A DNA stretch of 43,220 nucleotides from Hyphomicrobiaceae bacterium (GCA_008933705.1 WBUN01000040.1:1-43220), one strand, 5' to 3'. Shown: positions 1-10,092, counted from the stretch's first letter. Notes: a model not told the origin generated them from the sequence alone. A program made the numbers and translations.

Positions 1-82
1 CGACGCGATCCTGCCCGGTGGCGCGAGGTTATGCCCCGCCTCGCCGAAGCGCGCCTCGCTGCCGCCGGGCAGGATCGCGTCG
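1..82. repeat. Near-perfect 22-base inverted repeat at the window edge
   Basis: Bases 1-22 are the reverse complement of 61-82 with one mismatch (base 19 against base 64); 1-18 against 65-82 is perfect. The arms enclose 38 bases. The repeat sits inside the FAD oxidase coding frame and starts exactly at the first base, which suggests a fold-back or contig-end artefact rather than a biological element. Confidence 0.8.
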
Positions 83-588
83 ATGGCCAGCACGTTGTCG
101 CGCATGATGCCGTAGCGGATGGAGCGCGTGCCGCAGGAGTTGTTGCCGGCCATGCCGCCGATGGTGGCGCGGCTCGAGGTGGACACGTCGACCGGAAACC
201 ACAGGCCGGAAGGCCTGAGCTGACGGTTGAGCTCGTCGAGCACGATGCCCGGCTGCACGATGCACGTGCCCTTGGCCTTGTCGAACGCGACCAGCTGCTT
301 CAGGTGCTTGGTGAAATCGAGAACGAGGGCGCGCCCCACCGTCTGGCCCGATTGCGAGGTGGCCCCGCCGCGCGGCAGCAACGGCACGCCTTCCTCGCGG
401 GCGATGGCCATCGCCGCGCGCACGTCGTCCTCGGTCTCGGGCACCACCACGCCGACCGGCTCGATCTGGTACATCGACGCGTCGGTGGAATAGCGCCCGC
501 GGCTGAAGCGGTCGAAGAGGACCTCGCCCTTGAGCTCCTTGCGCAGGCGCTCGGCCAGAGCCTGACTTGCCGGGAAATGCTTGTTCAT
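1..588 (-). CDS. FAD-linked oxidase (GlcD/DLD type), N-terminal part, cut by window edge
   Basis: The reading frame is open from an ATG at 588 to base 1, about 196 residues, so the C-terminus is missing. The residues match the FAD-binding PCMH fold of glycolate oxidase GlcD/D-lactate dehydrogenase enzymes: VPLLPRGGATSQSGQTVG (FAD diphosphate loop), ATIGGMAGNNSCGTRSIRYG and DNVLAIDAILPGG. Such enzymes oxidise 2-hydroxyacids to 2-oxoacids at the membrane or in the cytoplasm. It diverges from an aminotransferase that uses glyoxylate, so a glycolate-to-glyoxylate role is a reasonable inference, but the substrate cannot be read from this half. The last 20 or so residues lie in an inverted repeat at the window edge and may not be genuine. 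Confidence 0.85.
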   Translation of the reverse strand, partial: MNKHFPASQALAERLRKELKGEVLFDRFSRGRYSTDASMYQIEPVGVVVPETEDDVRAAMAIAREEGVPLLPRGGATSQSGQTVGRALVLDFTKHLKQLVAFDKAKGTCIVQPGIVLDELNRQLRPSGLWFPVDVSTSSRATIGGMAGNNSCGTRSIRYGIMRDNVLAIDAILPGGSEARFGEAGHNLAPPGRIAS

Positions 589-640
589 GGTCGGTCCTGG
601 CGCAGCGGCCCGGGGGCGCCCGGACGGCTGCGGCAATAGT

Positions 641-668
641 TTGCGCTTGGCGGCACGCCTGCTATGGA
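641..668 (+). promoter_or_regulatory. Possible sigma-70-like promoter for the aminotransferase
   Basis: TTGCGC (641-646) and TATGGA (663-668) are 16 bases apart in the 169-base divergent gap, 90 bases ahead of the aminotransferase start. Both hexamers are only partial matches to consensus, so this is tentative. Confidence 0.25.
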
Positions 669-757
669 AAGGCCTGCATTGCCTACAAGCGCTGCCATCG
701 CAAGGCCCTTTTGTCGAGGGTCGTGTAGCAGGCGCGCAGGATCAGGAGCCAGCCCCG

Positions 758-1951
758 ATGTCGAACGAGCCCCGCCGCGCCGGCCGTCATTTCCTGCAGA
801 TTCCGGGGCCGACGCCAGTGCCCGACCGCATCCTGCGGGCCATGGACATGCCGGTCATCGATCATCGCGGGCCCGAGTTCAAGAAGCTCGGCCTGCGCGT
901 TCTGGCCGGCATCAAGACCATCTTCAAGACCGCAAGCCCGGTGGTGATCTATCCGGCGTCCGGCACCGGCGCCTGGGAGGCTGCGCTCGTCAACGCGCTC
1001 TCGCCCGGCGACAAGGTGCTGATGTACGAAACCGGCCACTTCGCGACGCTGTGGAGGAACATGGCCGCAAAGCTCGGCCTCCAGCCCGAGTTCATCGCCT
1101 CCGACTGGCGCAGCGGCGCCGACGCCAGCGCCATCGAGGCGCGCCTGCGCGAGGACAAGGGCCACGCCGTCAAGGCCGTGTGCATCGTGCACAACGAGAC
1201 CTCGACGGGCTCCATGTCCCACATCGGCGAGGTGCGGCGTGCCATTGATGCGGCCAAGCATCCGGCGCTGCTGATGGTCGACACCATCTCCTCGCTCGGC
1301 TCGCTCGACTACCGCCACGACGAGTGGGGGGTCGATGTCACCGTCTCCGGCTCGCAGAAGGGCCTGATGCTGCCGCCGGGCATCTCCTTCAACGCGCTGA
1401 GCGACAAGGCGCTGGCAGCGGCCAAAATATCGAAGATGCCGAAGCTGTTCTGGTCGTGGGAGGAGATGCTGGCCTCCAACAAGGACGGCTTCTTCCCCTA
1501 TACACCTGCGACCAACCTGCTCTACGGCCTGGCCGAGGCCATCGACATGCTGCACGAGGAGGGGCTCGACAACGTGTTCGCCCGCCACGACCGGCATGCC
1601 GAGGGCGTGCGCCGCGCGGTGAAGGCCTGGGGCCTGGAGATCCTGTGCAAGGACCCCAAGTATTACTCCTCGGTGCTGACGGCGGTGCTGCTGCCGGAGG
1701 GCCATAATGCCGACGCCTTCCGCAAGGTGACGCTGGAGAAGTTCGACGTTTCCCTCGGCACGGGCCTGAGCAGGGTGGCAGGCAAGGTGTTCCGCATCGG
1801 CCATCTGGGCGACACCAACGACCTCACCATCCTTGGCACGCTCGCAGGCGTGGAGATGGGCTTGGCGCTTGCCGGCATTCCGCACAAGCCCGCCGGTGTA
1901 CGCGCGGCGATGGACTACTTCACGGAGAAGGCCAAGGGCAGTGCCGCTTGA
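758..1951 (+). CDS. sgaA: Serine-glyoxylate aminotransferase (class V)
   Basis: This 397-residue PLP enzyme probably transfers the amino group of serine (or alanine) to glyoxylate, giving hydroxypyruvate and glycine. This is a step of the serine cycle and of glyoxylate detoxification in the cytoplasm. The N-terminus FLQIPGPTPVPDRILRAMD is the family signature, and the Schiff-base lysine is K201 in VSGSQKGLMLPPG. Length matches the family. The start at 758 is set by an AGGAG site (744-748) ten bases upstream; a longer open frame to 581 lacks one. It diverges from the FAD oxidase at 588. The family also contains alanine-glyoxylate and aspartate enzymes, so the amino donor is not certain. Confidence 0.9.
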   Translation: MSNEPRRAGRHFLQIPGPTPVPDRILRAMDMPVIDHRGPEFKKLGLRVLAGIKTIFKTASPVVIYPASGTGAWEAALVNALSPGDKVLMYETGHFATLWRNMAAKLGLQPEFIASDWRSGADASAIEARLREDKGHAVKAVCIVHNETSTGSMSHIGEVRRAIDAAKHPALLMVDTISSLGSLDYRHDEWGVDVTVSGSQKGLMLPPGISFNALSDKALAAAKISKMPKLFWSWEEMLASNKDGFFPYTPATNLLYGLAEAIDMLHEEGLDNVFARHDRHAEGVRRAVKAWGLEILCKDPKYYSSVLTAVLLPEGHNADAFRKVTLEKFDVSLGTGLSRVAGKVFRIGHLGDTNDLTILGTLAGVEMGLALAGIPHKPAGVRAAMDYFTEKAKGSAA

Positions 1952-1979
1952 GCGATGGGCCGATGGCCGATCGGGAAGA

Positions 1980-2061
1980 CATCATCCCCGCGAAGGGGGC
2001 CCAGGACACACCCGGCGGAATGCGGATGCGTGCATGGATACCCGCCTGCGCGGGCACGACG
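1980..2061. repeat. Inverted pair of REP-like intergenic palindromes
   Basis: Two half-elements of the form CRTCRTSCCCGC-n-GCGGG-n-CCAKG lie head to head at 1980-2005 and, reversed, at 2033-2061. Translated on the minus strand they give VVPAQAGIH, the hallmark of a dispersed palindromic repeat family in alpha- and other proteobacteria. A third, diverged copy is at 31667-31695. The pair fills the gap between the aminotransferase and the crotonase. Confidence 0.7.
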
Positions 2062-2097
2062 AAGATGACGTGAGCAGGATTGAGTGCGGGAGCGACG

Positions 2098-2889
2098 ATG
2101 AAAGACAACGCCGAGAACGAACTGCTGTACGAGATCAAAGGCACGACCGGAATCGTGACCTTCAACAGGCCGGCGGCGCACAACGCGCTCACGTTCGCCA
2201 TGTACGACCGGCTGGGCGAGATCTGCGCCAGCGTGCCCGAGGACGGCTCGATCCGCGCCATTATCGTCACGGGCGCTGGCGGACGGGCATTTGGCGCCGG
2301 CACCGATATCTCGCTGTTCCGCGACTTCAAGTCTGGTGAGGACGGCCTCGACTACGAGGCGCGTATGGAACGCATGTTCGCCAAGCTGGAGCGCTGCCCG
2401 GTGCCCACCATCGCCGCCATCCCCGGCGTCTGCACGGGCGGCGCCGCCGTGATCGCGGCGGCGTGCGACTTGAGGATCGCCACCCGCAATCTCAAGTTCG
2501 GCTTCCCCATCGCACGCACGCTCGCCAACTGCCTGTCGGCGGCCAACATCGCCCGCGTCGCCATGCTGACGGGCGTCGGCCGCGCCGTGGACATGCTCAT
2601 GACCACCCGGCTGATCGAGGCCGACGAGGCGCTGGCCATCGGCCTCGTCAACGAGCTGCTCGACTCGCCGGATGCCCTGATGGCACGAGCGCTGGCGCTC
2701 GCCGAGCAGATCGCCACGCAGGCGCCCCTGACGATGCGGGCGGGCAAGGAGGTCGTGCGCCGCATGCGCGAGAAATTCGCCGGCGTCGAAGACCTGGACC
2801 TGGTCGCTCTGTGCTACGGCAGCGCCGACTTCCGCGAGGGTCTCGACGCTTTCCTTGCCAAGCGGACGCCTCGGTTCAGCGGCCGCTGA
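2098..2889 (+). CDS. Enoyl-CoA hydratase/isomerase family protein (crotonase fold), catalytic Glu positions not conserved
   Basis: The 263-residue protein has the crotonase fold: IIVTGAGGRAFGAGTDIS forms the first oxyanion-hole segment and GVCTGGAAVIAAACDLRIA the second. Crotonases act on acyl-CoA thioesters in the cytoplasm. In true hydratases the next segment reads F-x-x-PE-x-x-LG and PGxGGTQRL, supplying two glutamates. Here it reads FGFPIARTLANCLSAANIA, so both appear to be replaced. A hydratase label is therefore weak; a hydrolase, isomerase or decarboxylase is possible. The ATG at 2098 follows GGGAG (2088-2092); a TTG at 2080 would extend it by six residues. No acyl-CoA dehydrogenase or ligase adjoins it. 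Confidence 0.85.
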   Translation: MKDNAENELLYEIKGTTGIVTFNRPAAHNALTFAMYDRLGEICASVPEDGSIRAIIVTGAGGRAFGAGTDISLFRDFKSGEDGLDYEARMERMFAKLERCPVPTIAAIPGVCTGGAAVIAAACDLRIATRNLKFGFPIARTLANCLSAANIARVAMLTGVGRAVDMLMTTRLIEADEALAIGLVNELLDSPDALMARALALAEQIATQAPLTMRAGKEVVRRMREKFAGVEDLDLVALCYGSADFREGLDAFLAKRTPRFSGR

Positions 2890-3062
2890 GCAAGTCCGGC
2901 CATGATCGGCGCGATCAGCCTCGACCGCACGACTTCGGCGGTACCGCGAGGATTCTCGCGTTCCGAACAAGAGATTGTGCGGCGACTTTGACCCGCGGTG
3001 GACGGTCGGATCGGGGCAGGCTAAGCAGAATCGAGCATCTGCGAATCAGCGGCGCGGCGCAC

Positions 3063-4211
3063 ATGAGCCCAGCCCCACGAAGCGAGCCTGCCGGTCTCTT
3101 TCCCATGGAGGAAGCGCCGCACGCCGGTGCGACGTTCACATTCGACGCAACCGCCGGCGCAATCGTGGCGGCAAATGCGGCCGGGTGGGAGGCCTGGGGC
3201 CTCGACCCGGCCACCGCCGCCCCGCCGGTCGCCCTCGATACAGCCATGCCCGCGCTGCGGCGCCTGCGCGCGATCGCCGATGAAGGGCAATCCGACCTGG
3301 CAGACGTGCAAACCCTCCTGCTGTGGACCGCACAGGGCACCAGACAGATTGCATGCCGCATCAAACCTTTGCCGGAGCATCCCGGACTGCTCGACGTCGC
3401 CATCCTGGCTGCGACGGCGGCGCAGACGCAGTCCAGAGATGGACTGCCCTGCGAGCGCGCAGCCGTCCCGAACAACGCCGCACGGGCAGGATCCAAGGCG
3501 CTGCCGTCGGATCCGGCCGGCCAGATGAGCGATGTCACCCTGCGGGCCCGCCTCGCGCATGAGCTGCGCACGCCGCTGAGTGCCGTCATCGCCTATGCGG
3601 AGATCCTCAAGGACGAGCATTTCGGCCCGCTCGCGAACGAGCGCTATCGCACCTATGCCGCGAATATCTACGACAGTGCGCGCCATGCGCTCGGGGTGGC
3701 GGACGGCATGCTGCGCGACGCGCCCAAGCCCTGCGGCGTGCCGCAGCTCACCTTTGCCGATGTGGACCCCGCAAGGATCGTGGAGCAGTGTCTGACGGTC
3801 GCGCGGCCGCTCGCGGCGCGTGCGGGGCTCGAGCTCACCGCGGAGCTGCCCCAGCATCTGCCGCGCATCGTCGTAGATGAGCTGAGCCTGAGGCAAATGC
3901 TGCTGAACCTGCTCACCAACGCCATCAAATTCGCCCGCCGCGGCGACCGGGTGACCGTGGCCGTCTGCTACGACGGCGCCGGAGCGTTGCGGATTTCCGT
4001 GAGCGATACCGGACCCGGCATGGAGGCGGCCGCAGCCTGCGCAGACGCCGCCCCGGCACGGATGCCCAAACGAGGCATAGGGCTCGGCCTTCCGCTGACA
4101 AAGACGCTCGCCGAGGCCAACGGCGCGGTGCTGGCCATCGAAAGCACGGTCGGCCGCGGCACCTGCGCCACCATCTCGTTCGGCAAGGACCGCGTTGTCC
4201 ATCAGTGGTGA
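3063..4211 (+). CDS. Soluble sensor histidine kinase
   Basis: This 382-residue protein has no membrane segment and should be cytoplasmic. Residues 1-130 are a sensory region possibly of PAS type (FTFDATAGAIVAANAAGWEAWG resembles a PAS start). The HisKA H-box is LAHELRTPLSAVIAYAEIL with H166 as the phosphorylated histidine. The ATPase domain follows: LLNLLTNAIKFA (N-box, N286), DTGPGM (D315) and GIGLGL. It would autophosphorylate and pass the phosphate to a response regulator, but none is encoded nearby. The start at 3063 has only a weak ribosome site; an ATG at 3105 is an alternative. The 173 bases upstream show nothing recognisable. Confidence 0.85.
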   Translation: MSPAPRSEPAGLFPMEEAPHAGATFTFDATAGAIVAANAAGWEAWGLDPATAAPPVALDTAMPALRRLRAIADEGQSDLADVQTLLLWTAQGTRQIACRIKPLPEHPGLLDVAILAATAAQTQSRDGLPCERAAVPNNAARAGSKALPSDPAGQMSDVTLRARLAHELRTPLSAVIAYAEILKDEHFGPLANERYRTYAANIYDSARHALGVADGMLRDAPKPCGVPQLTFADVDPARIVEQCLTVARPLAARAGLELTAELPQHLPRIVVDELSLRQMLLNLLTNAIKFARRGDRVTVAVCYDGAGALRISVSDTGPGMEAAAACADAAPARMPKRGIGLGLPLTKTLAEANGAVLAIESTVGRGTCATISFGKDRVVHQW

Positions 4212-4247
4212 GCACCCCTTGACGCTGGACCGCATTCGGCCTTCCCA

Positions 4248-6104
4248 ATGGCGGCGATGATCGATCCCGGGCGCAACACCAACCCCGCCGAGCCCAAATC
4301 CGGCGGCATGCAGCGTCCCGCCAGACGCCATGCCGGATTTGCAGCCTGGCGCGCGCGCCAGCGGGTGTCCCCGGCGTGGACCGTGTTCGCCGGAGTGCTC
4401 GCGGCCATTGTCGCCCTCCCCCTTGCAACCATCGCCGTGCTCTCGTTCGGCGCGCCGGAGAGCGCGTGGCCGCACCTGATGCGGACGGTGCTGCCGGGAG
4501 CGCTCGCCGATACGGCGCTGCTGCTGGCCGGCGTCGGCGTGCTTTGCCTCGTCTTCGGCACCGGGACGGCGTGGCTGATCACCATGTACCGCTTCCCGGG
4601 GCGAGGGCTGTTGGACCGCCTGCTGGTGCTGCCGCTGGCGATGCCGACCTACATCATCGCCTACTGCTACGTAGAGCTGCTCGATTTTTCGGGACCGCTC
4701 CAGCGCGTGCTGCGGGCGCTGTTCGGCTGGCACTCCGTGAAAGACTATTGGTTCCCGGAGGTGCGCACCCTCGGCGGCGCCATCCTCGTGCTGTCGTCGG
4801 TGCTCTACCCCTACGTCTATCTCTCGGCACGGGCGAGCTTCGTGCAGCAGTCCATCTGCGTGCTCGAGGTGGCGCGCACGCTGGGGCGCACCGCGGCGGG
4901 AACCTTCTGGTCGGTGGCGCTGCCGCTGGCGCGCCCTGCGCTGGCAGCAGGCGTTGCCCTCGTCCTGATGGAGTGCCTCAACGACCTCGGCGCCGTGCAG
5001 TATCTCGGCGTGCAGACCCTGACCGTCAGCATCTATACGACCTGGCTGCAGCGATCGAGCCTCGGCGGCGCGGCACAGATTGCGCTGGTGGCGCTCCTGA
5101 CGGTGCTAGCGCTACTGGTCGCCGAGCGGGCGGCGCGCGGGCAGGGCCGCTTCCATCACACCACCGGCCGCTATCGCTCGATCCCCTTCTCCGATCTCGA
5201 TGGATGGCGCGGCATCGCCGCCGCCGTGTTCTGCTGCATTCCGGTCGCCGCAGGCTTCATCGCCCCCTTCTGCGTGCTCCTGGCGCAAGGCCTGGCGCAC
5301 GTCTCAGACGCCCTGGCTGCGGGCTTCTGGCGGGCCGTCCGCAACAGCGTCGGCATCGCCGCGGCGGCGGCCGTGGTGACCGTGCTGATCGGCATGGGTC
5401 TCGCCTACGCGCGCCGACTCGCCCCCAACATGGTCGTGCGCACGGCGGCCAGGGCGGCAGGCCTCGGCTATGCCCTGCCGGGCACCGTGCTCGCGCTGGG
5501 GCTGCTGATCCCGCTCGCGGCCCTCGACAATCACGTCGATGCGCTCATGCGCAGCCTGTTCGGCGTATCGATCGGGCTGCTGCTGTCGGGCAGCCTGTTC
5601 GTGATCGTGCTGGCCTACACCATCCGCTTCCTCGCCGTGTCGCTCAGCGCGCTCGAAGCCGGCTTCGAGCGGCTATCGCCCAACCTCGACGCGGCCGCCC
5701 GCACGCTCGGCGAGACGGCGTTCTCGGCGCTTCGGCGCGTACACATGCCGCTCTTGCTGCCGGCACTCGGATCCGCAGCCCTACTGGTGTTCGTCGACGG
5801 GATGAAGGAGCTGCCCGCCACGCTGCTGCTGCGGCCGTTCAACTTCGAGACGCTGGCTACGCACGTCTACAGCTACGCCGCGCTCGAACAGTTCGAGCAG
5901 GCGGCGCTTGGCGCCCTCACGATCGTGCTCATCGGCCTTGTGCCCGTGCTGATGCTGCACGAGGCGGTAGCCGGGGGACGAGCGGGCTCCGGCCTCCGCC
6001 GCAGCGGCGCGTCATGGCGGCGCGTGCGCAAGGGGATCGCCGCCCTGCAGTCGGGAGCCTGGAGCGAGCCGCCTCACCGCCCCAATTCCGGAATGCCACG
6101 GTAG
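4248..6104 (+). CDS. Iron(III)-type ABC transporter permease (FbpB family)
   Basis: This 618-residue inner-membrane protein holds two BPD_transp_1 permease units, at about 80-290 and 360-570, each with an EAA loop that contacts the ATPase: [20 protein letters not shown] and [20 protein letters not shown]. The double-length form and the text around [16 protein letters not shown] are typical of FbpB/AfuB permeases for Fe(III) and related ions. No binding protein or ATPase gene is adjacent, so the permease is an orphan here and must share partners encoded elsewhere. The start is uncertain (ATG at 4248 or 4257; no clear ribosome site). Its last 31 bases overlap the convergent acetoacetyl-CoA synthetase gene. 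Confidence 0.88.
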   Translation: MAAMIDPGRNTNPAEPKSGGMQRPARRHAGFAAWRARQRVSPAWTVFAGVLAAIVALPLATIAVLSFGAPESAWPHLMRTVLPGALADTALLLAGVGVLCLVFGTGTAWLITMYRFPGRGLLDRLLVLPLAMPTYIIAYCYVELLDFSGPLQRVLRALFGWHSVKDYWFPEVRTLGGAILVLSSVLYPYVYLSARASFVQQSICVLEVARTLGRTAAGTFWSVALPLARPALAAGVALVLMECLNDLGAVQYLGVQTLTVSIYTTWLQRSSLGGAAQIALVALLTVLALLVAERAARGQGRFHHTTGRYRSIPFSDLDGWRGIAAAVFCCIPVAAGFIAPFCVLLAQGLAHVSDALAAGFWRAVRNSVGIAAAAAVVTVLIGMGLAYARRLAPNMVVRTAARAAGLGYALPGTVLALGLLIPLAALDNHVDALMRSLFGVSIGLLLSGSLFVIVLAYTIRFLAVSLSALEAGFERLSPNLDAAARTLGETAFSALRRVHMPLLLPALGSAALLVFVDGMKELPATLLLRPFNFETLATHVYSYAALEQFEQAALGALTIVLIGLVPVLMLHEAVAGGRAGSGLRRSGASWRRVRKGIAALQSGAWSEPPHRPNSGMPR

Positions 6105-8053
6105 AGCTCCAGCGCCTCGGGATTGGCAAGCGCCTCCTTGTTCTTCACATCGCGGCCGTGCACCATCTCGCGCACGGCAAGCTCCGTGATCTTGCCGGAC
6201 TTGGTGCGCGGGATGTCTGCCACCTGGATGATCTTGGCCGGCACGTGGCGCGGACTGGCGCCGGTGCGGATCCGTTTCTTGATGCGCTCGCGCAGTGCAT
6301 CGTCGAGCACGAGGCCGGGCTTCAGCACCACGAACAGCACGACGCGCACGTCGCGGTCCCAGTCCTGGCCGATGACAATGCTCTCCTGCACCTCCTCCAG
6401 CAGCTCGACCTGGCGATAGATCTCGGCCGTGCCTATGCGCACGCCACCCGGATTGAGCGTGGCATCCGAGCGGCCGTGGATGATCATGCCGCCGTGCTCG
6501 GTCCACTCGGCGAAGTCGCCGTGATGCCAGATGTTCTCGAAGCGCGAGAAGTAGGCGGCGCGGTATTTCTTCTGGTCGGGATCGTTCCAGAAGCCGACCG
6601 GCATGGAGGGAAACGGCCTTGTGCAGACGAGCTCGCCCTTGCCGTACTCGACAGCCTGGCCGTTCTCGTCGAACACGTCGACGGCCATGCCGAGGCCCGG
6701 ACCCTGAATCTCGCCGCGCCATACGGGCTTGGTCGGAATGCCGAGCACGAAGCAGCCGCAGATGTCGGTGCCGCCGGAGATGGACGCGAGGTGCACGTCC
6801 CGTTTGATGTCCTGGTAGACATAGTCGAAGCTCTCCGGCGCCAGCGGCGAGCCGGTGGACAGAACAGCACGGACGGAGGAGAGGTCGTGCGTCTTGGCTG
6901 GCGCCAGCTCGGCCTTCTTCAGCGCGTCGATGTATTTGGCCGATGTGCCGAAATGCGTCGCGCGCTCTGCCTGCGCGTAGTCCCACAGGATGGTACCGGA
7001 GGGGTAGAAGGGCGAGCCGTCGTAGAGGAGGAGCGTCGCTCCCGACGCCAGCCCCGACACCAGCCAATTCCACATCATCCAGCCGAGCGTCGTGAAATAG
7101 AACAAGCGGTCGCCGGGCCTTACGTCGGTGTGCATCTGCTGCTCGCACAGGTGCTTGAGCAGCGTGCCGCCCGCCGAATGCACGATGCACTTCGGCATGC
7201 CAGTCGTGCCGGACGAGAAGAGCACGTAAAGGGGATGGGAGAACGGAAGGCGGTCGAAGGTGAGCGGCTGGACGGGCCGGGCACACACCGCGTCGTCCCA
7301 GGTCTGCGCGCGGCCGCCCTTGTGGATCAGACTGGTGTTGAGCGCCTGCGCCACCTCCTTCTCGCGCCCAAGATAGCGCACGACGATGACGGCGCGCAGC
7401 GAGGGCAGCTTGGACGCGATCTCGACCAGCTTGTCGGAAATGTCGATGGCCTTGCCGGCGTAGTAGTAGCCGTCCGAGGCGATCAGCACCTTCGGCTCGA
7501 TTTGTCCAAAGCGGTCGAGCACGCCCTGCACGCCGAAATCGGGCGAGCAGGACGACCACACCGCTCCCATCGAGGCCGCTGCGAGCGTGGCGGCGATGCT
7601 CTCGGGCATGTTCGGCAGAATGGCCGCCACGCGGTCTCCGGCCGTCACCCCCGCCTCACGGAAGGCCGCAGCCGCACGCGCCACTTCGTCCCTGAGCTCG
7701 TCCGCGGTCAATTGCCGCTTGACCTTGTTCTCGCCCCAGAAGATCAGCGCCGCGTCGCTGCCTTTCCGACGCAACAGATTCTCCGCGAAGTTGAGCCGCG
7801 CCTCCGGGAAGAACTGGGCGCCCGGCATCTTGTCGGGGTCCGTGAGGTAGGGTGGCTTGCCCTTGTCTCCCACGACACCCGCGAAGTCCCACAAGCCGGC
7901 CCAGAACTCGCCGGGCGACTGCGTCGAGAAGCGATGCAGCGCGTCATAGCTGTCGAAAGACTTGCCCGTCTGCGATGCCATCCAGGCTGAAAAGGCGCTC
8001 AGTGTCGTTTGAGCTGAACGTGTTTTCTCGGGTCTCCACAGGGCATCGGTCAT
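6074..8053 (-). CDS. aacS: Acetoacetyl-CoA synthetase
   Basis: The 659-residue enzyme activates acetoacetate to acetoacetyl-CoA with ATP and CoA, allowing use of ketone bodies and of the acetoacetate released from polyhydroxybutyrate. Length and sequence match AacS throughout: ACS-type N-terminus (WRPEK...SYDALHRFS), [11 protein letters not shown] at about 278-288, [11 protein letters not shown], and a C-terminal catalytic lysine in [16 protein letters not shown]. The ATG at 8053 follows AGGAA at a good distance; a longer open frame to 8461 has no support. It converges on and overlaps the permease by 31 bases and diverges from the AsmA gene across 241 bases. Confidence 0.93.
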   Translation of the reverse strand: MTDALWRPEKTRSAQTTLSAFSAWMASQTGKSFDSYDALHRFSTQSPGEFWAGLWDFAGVVGDKGKPPYLTDPDKMPGAQFFPEARLNFAENLLRRKGSDAALIFWGENKVKRQLTADELRDEVARAAAAFREAGVTAGDRVAAILPNMPESIAATLAAASMGAVWSSCSPDFGVQGVLDRFGQIEPKVLIASDGYYYAGKAIDISDKLVEIASKLPSLRAVIVVRYLGREKEVAQALNTSLIHKGGRAQTWDDAVCARPVQPLTFDRLPFSHPLYVLFSSGTTGMPKCIVHSAGGTLLKHLCEQQMHTDVRPGDRLFYFTTLGWMMWNWLVSGLASGATLLLYDGSPFYPSGTILWDYAQAERATHFGTSAKYIDALKKAELAPAKTHDLSSVRAVLSTGSPLAPESFDYVYQDIKRDVHLASISGGTDICGCFVLGIPTKPVWRGEIQGPGLGMAVDVFDENGQAVEYGKGELVCTRPFPSMPVGFWNDPDQKKYRAAYFSRFENIWHHGDFAEWTEHGGMIIHGRSDATLNPGGVRIGTAEIYRQVELLEEVQESIVIGQDWDRDVRVVLFVVLKPGLVLDDALRERIKKRIRTGASPRHVPAKIIQVADIPRTKSGKITELAVREMVHGRDVKNKEALANPEALELYRGIPELGR

Positions 8054-8294
8054 GGCATCATTCCTGGCACGGTTGGGCTGGCTCTTTGCGTCGGTCGGGG
8101 TTAGAAAGTGTCCGGGGATGGGTGATTTCGAGTCGCATGCGCGCATCATCATAACAGTCCAGCTTGCGTGCTGTGGCAACGATTTGTAGAAGCAGGTCTG
8201 GTTCGCAAGCTTTGGCTCCCATGACTTAAGCCGGCCGCTCGCCTGTCGGTGAGCGGTGCCAGCTAACCGGAAACAAGCCAGGTTAAGTCTAGGC

Positions 8295-10061
8295 ATGAGA
8301 CGCAAGAAGCTGATATCGCGCCTCACCACACTTGCCCTTGCGACGATCGGCTGCCTCTTGCTTGCGCTCCTGGCGCCAATTTTTCTCGCATATCGGGCCC
8401 CGGTCGAGCCGTTCTCCGGCAATTCGGTCATGGCGTCGCCGCGCGATCTGCACGTGATCACAGCGCCGATCCGTTTGAGCGGGGCGCCCGACGTAACATT
8501 GATCCGCGGCGTGCTCTATGCCGACGGCAATGCCGCCGCAGGCACCCCCATCTCGAGATTCGTGCTGGACGGCCCGGTGTTCTCGTTCAATGCGTCCGGC
8601 GCCCGGGCAACGTCCCCCGGCTTCGAGGCGAGCATGGGCGAAGCACCGGCCATTGCCCCGCTGGTCGAGCAGCTGATGACGATGGGTTTCGACACGCTGG
8701 CCATTCGTCGCGGCACGCTGAACGTGACGGCGCTGGACGGGACGGTTGAGACGATCAGCGACATCGAAGCCGAGGTCACGGGCCGACGCAAGGACCAGAT
8801 CACCGCCCGAGGGAGCTTCACTGTTCGCGGTCAGTCCCTGAAGATCGAGGCCGCGCTTTCCTCGCCGACCGACAAGCGTGCGCCATTGCGCTGGCCTGCG
8901 AAATTCACGCTGAAGGGCAGCCTGCTCGATGCAAGCTTCGATGGTCATTTCGATCTTGCGGAGGATATCCAGCTCTCCGGCCAGGCTGAGATCTCGACAC
9001 CGAGCCTGCGGCGCGCCGCGCGATGGTTCGGCGTGCTGCTGACCAATGCCCCCGGGCTCAACGCCACCACTATCAAAGGCCAGATCAGATGGGCACGGCG
9101 CACTTTCGCGGTCGAGAACGCCAAGGTGATCGTTGATGGCAACGAGGCCGCCGGCACGCTGTCGCTCAATCTCGCGGGAGAGCGCCCCCTCATCGACGGC
9201 ACGCTGGCGTTCAATGCGCTGGATCTTACGCCCTATGCGCAAGCCGCGCGGTCGCAGTCGTTCGTGTTCGACCGCGAGACGGCGTCGTGGTCGGCATTCG
9301 ACATCTCGATGCCGATCATCAGGCATGTCGACGCGGATCTGCGCATCTCGGCGCCCAAGGTCGCCATGAGCGGCTTCGGTCTCGGCCGCGGAGCGGCAAC
9401 GATCAGCGTGCGCTCCGGCAAGCTGCTGGCGGATATCGCTGAGCTAGATCTGCATGCCGGAACCGTAAGTGCGCAGATTTCGGCCGATATGAACGACTTC
9501 GTGCCGCGCTATGCCATGCGCGGGCGGGTCGAGAAATTCGAGGCCGGCAGGGCCGCCGCCGCCATGTTCGGCACCACAGCGCTCAGCGGCCGCTCCACGT
9601 TGGCCGTCGACGTGGCCGGGTCCGGCCAGACGCCGACCGAGATTCTGCGCCATCTCAGCGGCAAGGCGACCTTGACCATGCCCGAGGGCGGCCGCATCGG
9701 GCTCGACCTGAAGGGGTTGCGCGGCGCTGCGAAGACCGGCGAAGGCGCCGCGTGGACGATGATGTCGAAGGGTCAGACCAACCTCGAGCAGGTGGAGGCC
9801 CGCGCACATATTCAGGATGGCGTGCTGATCACCGAGGCGGTGCAGGCGCGCGTCGGCTCTGCCGGCGTGGGCGCTTCCGGCCGTGTTGATCTGGTCGAGG
9901 GAACCCTCAACCTCGATCTTCTCATGAAGCCTGAAGTGCCTGCGGACCGGCCCCTCAAGGCCGTCGACCTGCTGGGAGGCGACGCCGTCAGAGTGACCGG
10001 CACGTGGCGCCAACCGCTCGTGCAGGGTGTCGAGCGCAACACGGGGCTTGCACCGAAGTAG
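8295..10061 (+). CDS. AsmA family protein
   Basis: This 588-residue protein starts with a basic stretch and one membrane segment ([24 protein letters not shown]) and is otherwise predicted to lie in the periplasm. The C-terminal third has the AsmA signature: repeated beta-rich units, [18 protein letters not shown] and a closing [16 protein letters not shown]. AsmA-like proteins belong to the bridge-forming lipid-transport superfamily and affect outer-membrane composition; the exact role of this member is unknown. The ATG at 8295 is preferred because the signal segment follows it; a GTG at 8256 would add 13 polar residues. It ends 31 bases from the convergent metallophosphoesterase gene. Confidence 0.85.
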   Translation: MRRKKLISRLTTLALATIGCLLLALLAPIFLAYRAPVEPFSGNSVMASPRDLHVITAPIRLSGAPDVTLIRGVLYADGNAAAGTPISRFVLDGPVFSFNASGARATSPGFEASMGEAPAIAPLVEQLMTMGFDTLAIRRGTLNVTALDGTVETISDIEAEVTGRRKDQITARGSFTVRGQSLKIEAALSSPTDKRAPLRWPAKFTLKGSLLDASFDGHFDLAEDIQLSGQAEISTPSLRRAARWFGVLLTNAPGLNATTIKGQIRWARRTFAVENAKVIVDGNEAAGTLSLNLAGERPLIDGTLAFNALDLTPYAQAARSQSFVFDRETASWSAFDISMPIIRHVDADLRISAPKVAMSGFGLGRGAATISVRSGKLLADIAELDLHAGTVSAQISADMNDFVPRYAMRGRVEKFEAGRAAAAMFGTTALSGRSTLAVDVAGSGQTPTEILRHLSGKATLTMPEGGRIGLDLKGLRGAAKTGEGAAWTMMSKGQTNLEQVEARAHIQDGVLITEAVQARVGSAGVGASGRVDLVEGTLNLDLLMKPEVPADRPLKAVDLLGGDAVRVTGTWRQPLVQGVERNTGLAPK

Positions 10062-10076
10062 CCGGGGCTGCCGGCT
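10060..10076. terminator. GC hairpin between convergent genes
   Basis: AGCCGG (10060-10065) and CCGGCT (10071-10076) form a perfect 6-bp stem with a 5-base loop, overlapping the AsmA stop codon and lying before the convergent gene end at 10093. No T-run follows, so termination is only a suggestion. Confidence 0.35.
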
Positions 10077-10092
10077 CTGGCGCCCTATCTCG

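Noticed and set aside
31-639. Plus-strand open frame over the FAD oxidase
   Set aside because: The minus-strand frame shows clear FAD-fold motifs; the plus frame has none.
6074-6104. Convergent overlap of permease and acetoacetyl-CoA synthetase as a possible frameshift
   Set aside because: Both proteins end at plausible family C-termini, so a 31-base tail overlap is sufficient explanation.
4376-7990. A 1204-residue open frame on the plus strand
   Set aside because: It runs through the permease gene in another frame and then antisense to acetoacetyl-CoA synthetase. Its arginine- and alanine-rich text is a product of high GC content.
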